Position numbers and translations under genes: made by a program. Below are positions 24,501 through 34,169 of a DNA stretch of 64,000 bases, piece after piece; positions within the stretch are counted from its first letter, which is position 1; the number at the start of each line of letters is the position of its first letter. A model generated the notes under the pieces. The model had not been told where the DNA came from and searched no databases. It saw nothing but the letters and a program-made list of their open reading frames with translations. This DNA comes from Spisula solida (taxonomy: Eukaryota; Mollusca; Bivalvia; Venerida; Mactridae). The DNA is taken from assembly GCA_947247005.1 (NCBI GenBank), contig OX365950.1, positions 51,684,761 through 51,748,760 on the forward strand. The letters run 5' to 3'.

Positions 24501-27500
24501 CCGAATATTCCTGCAACGAATGAAAGGAAATGTATGTTACTTATGAATACGCAATGTTAACAATTTGTCAATCCAAAGCGACGGACTGGAGATACTAGAA
24601 TTTTAGAACCGAGCATATGACTTATATTTCTTTCGTCGATCAGGTCCCGATCTTCCGACGCATCTTAAGTAGATATATCTTCTCAAATTGAGATTTTACT
24701 CAAATCAGAGTCAGAATTTAAGACCAATTTGAAGTTCGAGCTCGTTTTTACTGCTATTAATTAAGAACACTGTTTTCTGTTTTGTGATGAGAATTTTGAG
24801 TCCAGTCTCCCATGGAAGTTATCTAAAGATGAGATCTAACTAAGATTGAGATGTTTTGGGAGATCGGTGCATGTAATAGCTTACTTTACTGCGCCCTTCC
24901 ACCACCGTACCTTCTGGGTGTACGAGCTCTGTATGAGAGCATTAAAGTAAACAATCCGTTGAAACGCAGACTGGACAATGAGAGCGTTCCAAAAGCCAAC
25001 ATCAAATACAAGTTCTATTATTTGTGGCATAAGGCCATTCCAAATCGTTTCTTCGTTTGGCGTCCTCGGACTGATAGGTTTGGGCGTCTTGAAATAAAAA
25101 CATTTTAGAGTTATAAATATTTATAGCATTTATAGCATATCGTTCGCTCTTATTCAATGAGATTTGTAAAGATTGTGTGTAATATTAAATATTGACTCTG
25201 ATTTAATAGTCCATGTCCCAGGTCTTGAAAATTGAAGGTTCATTACCAAAAAGGTGAACAGATCCAACAATGATGTTCGGTTAGCTTGATATCTCAGCAG
25301 TCCAAAATCGGTTGATGGACTTGCGTGTCATTTTGCCAAATGACCTTTTGGCGGCCATTATTTTAAGCAAGCGTAAGCTTTGGGAAAACTTAAATTATTC
25401 CTCACTTAAAAGGGACTATCGGCTTGTAATATGTCTTAAAATGTTCGTATTTCAACCCGCAGCTGATGCTATATACCTATTAATATGATGGTAAAACTAT
25501 TAGTCCGAAATAATTGATATTCTAAGAAAATTTTGATATTTTTCACTTTTTGTCATTATTTTTTCTCTTGCAATTCTGATTGGGATTTGTATTTAGCCAT
25601 TTTTTGTTTGTTATATTCAGAGGTTAATTCTAGGCATCCATAATATACGTTTAGTTTTTATTTCACACAAACACGTTTTCAGTTGTTTTATTAATTTCTT
25701 GTGATTGACAATGCATCAAATCTATATTAATAATGACGAGGATAGAAGTCGCTATGAGGGCTTCGTTTTTTCACCTCGAACGTAGATTTGGTATGGACTA
25801 ATGGCATTGCTCATTTGTTTAATTCAATATGCCAGTGTTCTATCTACGCCAATTGACATATTTGACTTATTATAATCCTCTTTCGACATTACTTTAATTT
25901 CTTTGATAATACGTATGCTTGTTATATTGATTCTAACAACAACTTCATTTTGCATATACCCTTCTGTAATATCGTTGTCAAGCATAAGGCTGCTGAAACT
26001 AATTCATTCTACTTTTCGACAGCTTGGACTTGGGCAGATCTTTTCTTATTTAGTTGGGCTTTGTGCTTTGTATGTTTTTTTATGTTTTCTGTGCTCGGTT
26101 GGTTCAGTTGGGCAAATTGTGCCTTGTATGTTTTAATGTTTTCGGTGCTCGCCAGGATATGTTGAGTGCTGCATACCCTGTCTGACTAAATGATATCTTT
26201 TCCATTCAAAAGTGCATATACACTGTGTCTATTGAGAGTTGTTTGTTGGTAGCCCTTGTTGTGAGTTATGCACGACAAACCTATAAGAAAGAGAACCATC
26301 ATACACTATTCTACAAAATGAGAATTTACACCCCCAATTTCCAATTCTGTATGTATTTTGTAATAGACGAGAATACGAGTAAATATAAAATTTGTCCATA
26401 GTTGTATACGTTTTACCTATGTCATTTTGACTGACATGCTTGCATCCATTACATACATGTATTGTCTTCAAGTCATAAACATAAATTGTAAACAAAAAAT
26501 GCACACTTTATAATCTAAGGGAGGCAACTCTTGCAAAATTAGTATTTTGTCATCCGTACATTTTACTTAAATGTGATTTTGGCATGCTATTTCGACAGAA
26601 TGATACATTTAACATTTTGTCGTCAATAATTGGTCATTTGTAAAAAACATCCAACTTCCTTGTACCGGATGGTCGGAAAACGGTCTTGGCAGAGATGATG
26701 TGGCTTTAATCGTGATTATACAGCACTTTTGAACGTAAGTTTGTATGCACACGTCCGTGACATCAAGGTGATGCCACACAATTTACCAATATTAATTATC
26801 CAATGGTTACTGAGATATTCACGTATTAAGTATGGTAAGTAATGAATATTTACAGTGTGAAAACGATCGCCAGTATATAGAGCACAAAATGCTGCACATA
26901 TGAGATAAACTTCACTATAATGTAAGTGTTGAGTACGAAGTTATGAGAAAAGTCCTTTTATTTCTGGAACACCCCTCGTACATGAAAAGGGCTTTATTAA
27001 TATAGTTAAATAATAATAGTATTGTTAAATGGATTGAGAAAGATGGGCACGCACCTCATGCCTTGTACACTTACCATAGCTGTTTCACTGACAGAATGCA
27101 TATCCTGAATGATCAACTGGATGGTAACATTTGTCGGCATATCTGAAGTACAGGTACAATAGTAAGAACATTACTGTTTCAGCCTTGATCCCACTGAGGA
27201 ATTCCTCATCGGCGATGTTTTCCTGATATCTTTCCGATACCATCCGATTCATCTCGATTCCTTCAGATATATCACAAACTGTCTCATGACTTCACCAAAG
27301 CTTCCTTTAGACCACAATGAACCTGTTCCCGTTGTCCTGATAACTCATAATTAAAATCGGGAGTACATCGCCGAGGCATAAAAAACTCAGTGGGACCTAG
27401 GCGTTACAGGAAGTTATATACACGTACATTATTATTTTCATCGTTAAATGAATGTCTATACGTTTTATCAAGGATGTTAAATGACTGATATAGTCCGCCC

Positions 27501-30497
27501 AGGATAATGTGATATTTCCAAACATTAATCGGTTTGGTCAACTGTGGCAAAATTGGTTTTACAAATCACTTAATTAAACAGATAAGGTCAGTATTGTACT
27601 TTAATCATCACTGATAATCGTGCACATAATTGAAATCCACCTTTGTGGAATATACCAAATTGTCCCGCCTATCACATTATACTCGGCACACTATAACACA
27701 AAAATTTACAATATTTACAAAAATAAGATCATCGAAAATGAGCCAAGTTTAGATAACCACCTATATAAATTAAACCATAGTAGTGAGATACTGTCAATCA
27801 GGTAAGATATAATGCATCTAGATCTATATAATGCTATCCAGACAGTTAAGGCTGTGTCGGTTAAAAACGGTGACCTTCTGTTGAAACATATTAAGTTGTA
27901 TGGAAGATGGTATGATGCAAGGAATACGCAATGGAATAGACTCATTGGTTCTTTAATACACCCTGTGAGTAGCACTGATACACATCAGACTACCCGTGTT
28001 TCAGAATTGACCAAGTGTCCACCGGCCGAAATTTTAACCAGGGAAGAGCGGTTTTCACTCGACCAACTGTGTCTCCCATAGCCCCTTCATTCTATAGACA
28101 CGAAACACACTAATACATGTATGCATAGACACTTATCAACGGAAAAATTCCCTATTGCAATTTAATCACAATTTGAAAGATACTGAGACATCCTCATTAA
28201 TATTAAAAAATAAGCAAATACACCACTAAATAAATACTTCTTATACATGTATCTTGATTTGTTTTGAATGCATGTGCATTAAATGCTCGATTAAAATATT
28301 GGGCTTAGAGTTTTCTTTGTGAGTGTTTCAAAATATTATAATACAATCCTGAGATCTTATAACTACTCAGCTTACTTACATTTATAAAACCAAGTTTAAG
28401 TTTATACAAACCCGTAATTCAGAACTTTAAACTTCCTCATTCGTGAAATAAGTGTTTTAAAGGTGTACCTACGTGTAAACAAATAATCATCTAAAAAGTT
28501 TGTACATTCTATATACAGGATGGTAAAAAAGTTAGTTCTCAATGTTTAAGTTTCAATAGTTTATTTTTCTGACATAAGAAGAATGTAAAATATTCATACT
28601 TAATCCCAAAAGGTTCTACCACTGTGTTTATCTTTATTAGAGAAATATATTAAAACTGATTTTGAAATTTTGAGAACAAACTTTTTTAACACCCTGTATA
28701 TACCGCATACCTTTGTCAAAGTCCGGTACAATACTGGCATCGTATATCTTTGTATCCAGTAGTTTCGCAATCACTTGTTGTCTGTAAAATATGAACCTCT
28801 GTCATGTTTTAACTGTAGTCCGCAGAATTAGGAAAACAATTTGGCTTTACGCCTTGTATGTTTTTAATCTTTTCTGTGCTCGGCTCGTTAATCCTAGAGT
28901 GCTGCCTTCCCTGTCCGACTTAATATTATCTTTTTTTAATCAGAATGTGTCCCACATGACATTGTATTATTTCAATATTTCACTGTGATAGCACCTTTGT
29001 TCGCTGTAAGTTCGTGTATAATCCAGTTAGGATCTGATGACAGTGACATAGCCGTTTTTGTGTACACAGACGATTACAACCATTGTCTGAATAGTTAGTG
29101 CGAATATAGTTTGTAAGTTTAGCATTGGAATTATAGCTGTATGTTTAAGCCTTTATAATTGGTTTTACACCGTAATAGTGGACCCGACCGCAGCGTCACT
29201 GTATTCTTACCGTGACTGGATTATATTTGTGTTTGTATTTTTCTGTTTATACTATCGATACACTATAGATGTACAACGACCTTCGAAATATGACCTTTGG
29301 GCGAGTTCATTTGCTAAGGTTGAAACGATATTTACCGTTATTTTTCTAATATATTAGGAATATATCTTATAAATTAACGTTATCTTTCAAGTTGACAGCG
29401 TGGCCTAGTGGTTAAGATGATCTATGCTCTGAACTAGTCTGTACTCAGAACATTCTTTTATGTGGGCTGTGGGTTCGAGTCCGCTGCCAAACTCTTTTTC
29501 AATAATTTTATTGTCATAATACATGAGTGTTTTTTCATATATTTTATTACTTAATGAATAATGAAATAATGTTTAAGGTTAAATACAAAGTTGCTTTGTT
29601 TCGTTTATTTTACGATTTTAGCCTGCCCTGGATATTGTATTTATTCATTGTTTGCTCAGATGACACTCTGGTTGAATTACAAACTATTTTCATCATTGGT
29701 TTCGCAGGTATTAGAATTTGAATCACCACTCTAAGAATATTCGGTAGAAACTTCAACATTAATAAGCGTTTACTCTGGTAATACAGGGAGCACAGTTTGG
29801 GTGACTGTTGACCGATATCTCTGTTCAACAGTCTTGACATGGTAGTGTTTTCAAGGATTAAAATGCAGACAAAATGTACAAAGGAAATAGATATATTTTA
29901 GAAATATATATAAAATAGACATGCACGCGAATGTTTTAATTAGCAAATTTAAAAAATATTCAAAATGGGTGTGATTCGAACCCAAGCAAAAAATCTATTT
30001 AGTTTTATAAGCAGTAGCTTAGCCTACTGCGCCATGGAGGACGATGTAAGCTACCATTTCACATAATATATTTCTTTTCCGAATACACCCCTTTTACCTG
30101 GATTATTTCATTATTAAAAGTACAGTTACGCCCGAACGATTGTGGTTTATCTATAGCTATTTATATATAAGTTTGAACAAAATTAATTATTAGGACAAAT
30201 TAAAACGCCTTAAGTATAGCTCAGATTATTTGACATGATCCTGACCTTTATGCATTGAATATAATTATACATTTCCGCGAGAAAATCGCGCAATATCGGT
30301 CCTTTAGATTGTGTTTGTAATACACTACAGTAACTGTATCATGATTTTCATGATATTATTGATCAAAGAAACGAAATATAAGTTTGAATATAAATTATTT
30401 ACCTTGAAAGTTCTGCACCTTCTTGAGCCTCGGTGGACATAATCAGCAATGTTATATACATGTACATGTATAAAAGGTGTGAAATTTTCACGTACAT
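18418..30497 (-). CDS. Anionic Cys-loop ligand-gated chloride channel subunit (glycine/GABA/glutamate receptor-like), complete nine-exon gene
   Basis: Coding exons in gene order are 30403-30497, 28711-28781, 27075-27142, 24284-24510, 23075-23157, 21562-21699, 20679-21019, 19092-19211 and 18418-18570. All borders are AG/GT and all phases agree, giving 1296 bp and 431 residues, a normal length for the family. The product has a hydrophobic signal peptide (about 1-25), N-glycosylation sequons at N60, N99 and N146, WQPD at 117-120, a Cys-loop C161-x13-C175, TM1 (about 246-268), TM2 (274-294), TM3 (304-328), a short M3-M4 loop of about 70 residues and TM4 (about 404-423). Pore motif PARVSLGV has Pro-Ala-Arg at -2' to 0', which in this family means anion selectivity. 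The loop-C cysteines of glycine and GluCl receptors are absent (L222, T233). The ligand therefore cannot be assigned. A possible poly(A) signal on this strand is at 17925-17930. Confidence 0.93.
19092..19211 (-). CDS. Receptor exon 8: intracellular M3-M4 loop
   Basis: It encodes 40 charged residues in phase 0 at both ends, [20 protein letters not shown] then [20 protein letters not shown]. Low conservation is expected in this loop, so the call rests on splice signals (TATTTCAG, GTTAGT), phase and position. A MITE starts about 18 nt beyond the acceptor. Confidence 0.85.
19226..19420. mobile_element. MITE-D copy 1, one end lost
   Basis: It shares GCTCACTGAGCATTTTTTGT, TCGGCGATGTACTCCCGATT and CATCGGGAACAGGTTCC with the copies at 27185-27412 and 45204-45431. 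The right terminal repeat is not recognisable. It begins about 15-18 nt from the receptor exon 8 acceptor. Confidence 0.7.
20679..21019 (-). CDS. Receptor exon 7: TM1, TM2 and TM3
   Basis: It encodes 113 full codons: [15 protein letters not shown]1 ([19 protein letters not shown]), the TM2 pore helix ([20 protein letters not shown]), the M2-M3 linker [14 protein letters not shown] and TM3 ([19 protein letters not shown]). [10 protein letters not shown] is a gating-linker signature of this family. The donor is GTATGT. Confidence 0.96.
21227..21433. mobile_element. MITE-like element, TACTGTAAAAT family, copy 2
   Basis: The ends are CTGTAAAATCACATATTTTC and AATAATGATTTTACAGTA. The interior has TCGTGG blocks. 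It lies in receptor intron 6. Confidence 0.7.
21562..21699 (-). CDS. Receptor exon 6: beta strands after the Cys-loop and loop C
   Basis: It encodes [20 protein letters not shown] through [31 protein letters not shown] is typical of anion-channel subunits. The loop-C Cys seen in GlyR and GluCl is replaced here (SDYL). The acceptor ATATATCAG sits about 15 nt from a large fold-back element. Confidence 0.94.
21714..21951. repeat. Nested double fold-back in receptor intron 5
   Basis: The outer arms pair the segment from GTATAAACCCCGATAC through CAGTTCCGTCAGAGAATTGT with CAATTATCTGACGGAACTGA through ATCGGGATTCATAC. The inner arms pair ACCGATGTAACGCTCGGACG with AAAGCGTTTACGGTTACATC. The left edge is about 15 nt from the exon 6 acceptor. 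Confidence 0.75.
22462..22626. repeat. Long fold-back, arms about 70 bp
   Basis: The left arm begins TTCCATGTCTGTTTGGTTAA and the right arm ends GTTAACCCAAAACAGACATG, with few mismatches. The centre is GC-rich (CGAGGCCGATAGGCCGAG). A related smaller palindrome with AACAGTTCAT occurs at 22905-22985. It is in receptor intron 5. Confidence 0.85.
23075..23157 (-). CDS. Receptor exon 5: the Cys-loop
   Basis: This 83-bp exon was found from splice sites and phase. It encodes [20 protein letters not shown] then RCPLFIQS, with exactly 13 residues between the two cysteines and the conserved aromatic-Pro-Phe-Asp (YPFD) tip. The acceptor is TACTTCAG and the donor GTAAGT. Confidence 0.94.
23692..23834. 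repeat. Long fold-back, arms about 68 bp
   Basis: The left arm ATAAATAACACATGGCTGCT to ATATCACCCTCGG pairs with the right arm ending AGCCATGTGTTATTTAT. The centre is CTTCGC. It is in receptor intron 4. Confidence 0.88.
24284..24510 (-). CDS. Receptor exon 4: ligand-binding domain core with WxPD
   Basis: It encodes residues 79-153, starting [32 protein letters not shown] contains the family-wide WxPD turn, and [12 protein letters not shown] leads into the Cys-loop exon. The acceptor is CGTTGCAG and the donor GTAGGT. Confidence 0.95.
24851..25108 (+). other. Unassigned 85-codon open frame, antisense in receptor intron 3
   Basis: The frame encodes [18 protein letters not shown] and [18 protein letters not shown], with Lys/Arg-rich, protein-like composition. 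No repeat family explains it. It could be a fragment of a gene copy or chance. I recognise no family. Confidence 0.2.
25998..26202 (-). repeat. Dispersed repeat R1, reverse orientation
   Basis: Read on the minus strand it matches the R1 copies at 47-53 kb: GTCAGACAGGG, GCAGCACTCAAC, GAGCACCGAAAAC, AAGGCACAAT. The interior unit of about 52 bp is duplicated. It is in receptor intron 3. Confidence 0.65.
27075..27142 (-). CDS. Receptor exon 3: first beta strands
   Basis: This 68-bp exon encodes [20 protein letters not shown] then AM. It corresponds to the P-V-N-V ... I-x-E-T-x-M strand found in all Cys-loop receptors. The acceptor is GTACTTCAG and the donor GTAAGT. Confidence 0.9.
27185..27412. 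mobile_element. MITE-D copy 2
   Basis: It runs from ATCCCACTGAGGAATTCCTC to AACTCAGTGGGACCTAGGCG, in the opposite orientation to the copy at 45204-45431. It starts about 43 nt from receptor exon 3. Confidence 0.75.
27489..27695. mobile_element. MITE-B copy 1 (about 207 bp)
   Basis: The ends are TATAGTCCGCCCAGGATAAT and CACATTATACTCGGCACACT. It shares TTGGTCAACTGTGGCAAAAT with the copy at 38937-39149 in the opposite orientation. It is in receptor intron 2. Confidence 0.8.
27812..28081 (+). other. Unassigned 89-codon open frame, antisense in receptor intron 2
   Basis: The frame encodes [20 protein letters not shown] and [13 protein letters not shown]. The composition looks protein-like but I recognise no family and see no clear splice context. 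It may be a decayed gene fragment. Confidence 0.2.
28511..28702. mobile_element. MITE-E copy 1 (about 190 bp)
   Basis: The terminal inverted repeats are ATATACAGGATGGTAAAAAA and TTTTTTAACACCCTGTATAT, extending about 35 bp (AGTTTGTTCTCAAA). A second copy is at 33652-33893. The right end is about 8 nt from the receptor exon 2 donor. Confidence 0.85.
28711..28781 (-). CDS. Receptor exon 2: start of the extracellular domain
   Basis: This 71-bp exon encodes [19 protein letters not shown] then DFDK, matching the family's YDxxxxPxF segment. The acceptor TTTTACAG and donor GTATGC fit the split codons on both sides. A MITE terminus lies about 8 nt beyond the donor. Confidence 0.88.
28840..28937 (-). 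repeat. R1 repeat fragment in receptor intron 1
   Basis: On the minus strand: AAAAAAAGATAATATTAAGT, GGACAGGGAAGGCAGCACTC, CGAGCACAGAAAAGATTAAA. These match the R1 start at 47764. Confidence 0.65.
29395..29490 (+). pseudogene. tRNA-like sequence (Ser-type, degenerate)
   Basis: It contains GACAGCGTGGCCTAGTGGTT (A-box-like) and GGGTTCGAGTCCGCTGCC (B-box). The acceptor arms GACAGCG and CGCTGCC pair with one mismatch. No clean anticodon stem forms and the middle is too long, so this is a tRNA pseudogene or SINE head. Confidence 0.5.
29970..30045 (-). pseudogene. tRNA-like sequence near the receptor 5' end
   Basis: On the minus strand: GTCCTCCATGGCGCAGTAGG with a GGCTAAG A-box, then GGGTTCGAATCACACCC (B-box). 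The middle is AT-rich and does not fold as an anticodon arm. Confidence 0.45.
30403..30497 (-). CDS. Receptor exon 1: signal peptide
   Basis: It encodes [19 protein letters not shown] followed by [12 protein letters not shown], a hydrophobic leader with likely cleavage near TEA/Q, and ends with two bases of a split Arg codon before donor GTAAAT. I chose this Met because it begins a compact signal sequence. An in-frame Met 29 codons upstream (30584) would give a longer and less usual leader. Confidence 0.75.
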
Positions 30498-31499
30498 TTT
30501 GGAAATTCTTCTGTCAATTAAAACGAAACTTAACAAATAATGATATTTATTCACACAGCAAATGTAAAATGATAAAACACACATTGACTTCCTTCATCCA
30601 AGTGTAAAATGAAGTTTCATATTTCAATATTTAATTTCCTGTTGTGGTTATTATACGCCCATTGTTACGTAACATCAGCATGTTTTAGTAAATGCAGTTT
30701 ATGTACATACTACAGTGCGTTCAAAGTCAAATGATAACAATTATAAACATAAACTCGCCCGTCAGGTTAACTTTATTAGCCTGCGGCCTTGAGCCGCAGG
30801 TTATATTGGATTGCCAAAAGTAAAATGACCATGGAGAGGCACGTGACATCTTCTCGATGGTTCACGATTTGAAAACAAAATATTCAAAAAAGAAGCATTT
30901 TGTAAGAATGTCGTGAACAGACTATTCGATTATTCCATGCGGATAACATCGGTCTTTATCGCATTACAATAGTTTATTTACCAAGGGAAGCAGAACTATT
31001 CCGAAATTTCGCTGTGAACGCGAGACCACGAATCTAAACAACAGGTGTCTGCAGCTGCATAATCATCCCGGTCAATAATAAATATAGTGGGCAATGGACT
31101 ACATCCCGTAGAGAACACATCGCTAGATTAACAGAAGCATGGTATTGATACTTGATAAATATTTTCTAATTATTTTGAATTTGTTCATTCGTTCGGCACA
31201 TACATTTAACACAACCAAATATATTTATAAGATATGTGTTTGTTTAAACTGAATACGATTTATATCTCATCAAGGCATTTGTTGTTAGATTGATCGGTAT
31301 TGTCCGATATTACATGTATTGGAATTATTTTGACAGAAACATAAATTTAACCTTACACCGGAATAAATTCGAATTGCACTCAAACTGCAAAAAACACATC
31401 CTAAACAATACAACTAAGTTATCAGCCGCAGGAAACTATTTGACTTGTATGGGTTCGATATCAAATAGTGTGCAAATCTCATTCCATATATCAAAAGCA

Positions 31500-31588
31500 C
31501 TGTAGTGTAGTGGATAAACCCTCACTTCCTTCAAGTTTCTATTTTATTCTTTTGCAGTTTAAGGTTCGATCCTCACTTCGGTCAACCT
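31500..31588 (+). pseudogene. tRNA-like sequence beside GCTCACCT element copy 2
   Basis: It contains TGTAGTGTAGTGGATAAACC (A-box-like) and AAGGTTCGATCCTCACTTCG (B-box), separated by an AT-rich middle. It ends directly at the start of the next element. Confidence 0.45.
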
Positions 31589-31595
31589 TTTTATT

Positions 31596-33127
31596 AGCTC
31601 ACCTGTCACAAAGTGACAAGGTGAGCTTTTGTGATCGCTCTTCGTCCGTCGTCCGTCCGTCCGTCCGTCCGTCCGTTCACAATTGCTTGTGAACACACTA
31701 TAGGTCACAAATTTAGCCTGATCAATATGAAACTTGATCACAATGATCATCTTCATACAATCTAGGTCAAGTTCGATATTGGGTCATCTGGGGTCAAAAA
31801 CTAGGTCACTAGGCCAAATCAAAGGAAAACCTTGTGAACACATTAGAGGTCACAATTTGAGCCTAATCTTTATGAAACTTGATCACAATGATCATCTCTA
31901 TAAAATCTAGGTCAAGTTCGATATTGGGTCATCTGGGGTTAAAAACTAGGTCACGAGGCCAAATCATTGAAAAAGCTTGTGAACACACTAGAGGTCGCAA
32001 TTTGAGCCTAATCTTTATGAAACTTAATCATAATGATCATCTCTATAAAATCTAGATCAAGTTCGATATTGGGTCATCTGGGGTCAAAAACTAGGTCACA
32101 AGGCCAAATCATTGAAAAAGCTTGTGAACACACTAGAGATCACAATTTTGACCTTATCTTTATGAATCTTGGTCACAATGATCATCTCTATAAAATCTAG
32201 GTCAAGTTCGATATTGGGTCATCTGGGGTCAAAAACTAGGTCACAAGGTCAAATCATAGAAAAACCTTGTGTAGTCACTAGAGGTCACAATTTTGGCCTA
32301 ATGTTAATGAAACTTGGTCACAATGATCATCTTAACAAAATCTAGGTCAAGTTCGATATTGGGTCATCCGGGGTAAAAAACTAGGTCACAAGGTCAAATC
32401 ATAGAAAAAACCTTGTGTAGTCATTAGAGGTCACAATTTTGGCCTAATCTTTATGAAACTTGGTCACAATGATCATCTCAATAAATTCTAGGTCAAGTTC
32501 GATATTGGGTCATCCAGGATCAAAAACTAGGTCACAAGGTCAAATCATAGAAAAACCTTGTGTAGTCACGAGGTCACACTTTTGACATAATCTTTATGAA
32601 ACTTGGTCACAATGATCATCTCAACAAAATCTAGGCCAAGTTCGATTTTGGGTCATCTGGGGTCAAAAACTAGGTCACAAGGTCAAATCATAGAAAAACC
32701 TTGTGTTGTCACTAAAAGTCACAATTTTGGCCTAATATTTATGAAACTTGGTCACAATGATCATCTCATCAAAATCTAGGTCATGTTCAATATTGGGTCA
32801 TCTGGGGTCAAAAACTAGATCACAAGATTAAATCATAGAATAACCTTGTGTAGTCACTGGAGGTCACAATTTTGGCCTAATCTTCATGAAACTTGGTTAC
32901 ATTGATCATCTCAACAACATCTAGGTCATGTTTGATATTGGGTCATCTGGGGTCAAAAACTAGGTGACAAGGTCAAATCACGTCAATATGTAAGTGGGTC
33001 TAAATGTGATGTAAATTATAAAGCATAAGACAATATGAAAACCTTGTACATGCAGTAGAGGCTACCAATTGGGGTGCATGAACTACTAGGACAGGTGAGC
33101 GACCTATGGCCCTTTGGGCCCTCTTGT
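31596..33127 (+). mobile_element. GCTCACCTGTC-type dispersed element, copy 2, with 144-bp internal repeats
   Basis: It starts with an inverted repeat (AGCTCACCTGTCAC and GTGACAAGGTGAGCT) then a GTCCGTCCGTCC tract. It ends GGACAGGTGAGCGACCTATG then GGGCCCTCTTGTT. In between are about nine tandem copies of a 144-bp unit with ACAATGATCATCTC, TTCGATATTGGGTCATCTGG and CTTGTGTAGTCACTAGAGGT. No coding sequence is visible. Confidence 0.88.
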
Positions 33128-33419
33128 TGCATGTATCCATGTTATAAAGTCTTATATTATACTGTTGTTTTAATGAATCGATACTTCAAAGTGATCAAAG
33201 TTTCATGTTGTAGTGAATATATTAAAAACGATTGTATGAGTGTTTCACTGTATTTAAAAATAAAATAATTGAAATACGACTTGATAAAGAATGAAAACAT
33301 AACACAAAAATTAATCTACGTAGTGCATACCTTACTTCGTGTGTATTATTATATTAGTTACTAATAAAAAATAAGGTACTTGTAAAAAGATACAAAAAAC
33401 TTTAAAATTTAAGTAACTT

Positions 33420-33515
33420 GGATGGGTGTCGAACCAGTGGTGAGATTGAACAAAATTACTTGTATAATAGCGGCATGCTTACCCACTAGACTAACGATAC
33501 GATGTGAAAACTGGT
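33420..33515 (-). pseudogene. tRNA-like sequence
   Basis: On the minus strand: ATCGTTAGTCTAGTGGGTAA (A-box) and CCACTGGTTCGACACCCATC (B-box). No anticodon arm forms between them. Confidence 0.45.
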
Positions 33516-33651
33516 TTTCAAGTATTATACTATTGAAGGTATCTATTTTATTATATATAAAACAAGCCTCCCCTATTCTTTTGAATGGGACAGCACCCTC
33601 ATTAGTATTACTTATTGAACCGACAGTACATTGATACTTGGAGGAATGGAT

Positions 33652-33893
33652 ATATACAGGGTGTTTAAAAAAGTTTGTTCTCAAAGTTTAAATTTCAATA
33701 GTTTTAATTTTCCTGATGTCGGAAGAATGTATACTTTTCACGTTAAATTCTGGGGTGTTCTACCATTGCTTTAATCATTTGAGCATTAAATGAAGCTATT
33801 TGTGTAAAAATTAAATTGTACACAGTGTACATGGCTCAGATAAAATTTAGTATGAAGTTTAATTTTGAGAACAAACGTTTTGAACACCCTGTA
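33652..33893. mobile_element. MITE-E copy 2 (about 240 bp)
   Basis: It runs from TATACAGGGTGTTTAAAAAA to CGTTTTGAACACCCTGTAG. It shares TTTGTTCTCAAAGTTTAAAT near the left and TTTTGAGAACAAACGTTTTG near the right with copy 1. Confidence 0.85.
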
Positions 33894-34169
33894 GTTTATT
33901 TCATTTCAAATAGGCTGATAGCCTATGAGGAACAATACAAAGCATTTTGACAGAACAGTGGTAGATCTACAGTACATGTATAGATAATAACTAATAACAA
34001 GGTAGCCCACCTGTCGGTATAGTTCATGAAGGCCAATATGGTGACATAAGAAATCATTTTCAACTACAAAGAATCGAGTAAATGCAGCCTCAGTTGCATG
34101 CACAATGTAATCATATAGTCCTAACCAGCGACCTTGTTTTTTTACTTCAGATAACCCATATTGATAGGT

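Noticed and set aside
29395..29490. Functional tRNA gene
   Set aside because: A- and B-box motifs are present but no clean anticodon arm forms and the spacing is too long.
31468..31692. 74-codon frame ending in VRPSVRPSVH
   Set aside because: Its end is a translation of the GTCCGTCC tract of the dispersed element, a known artefact of that repeat.
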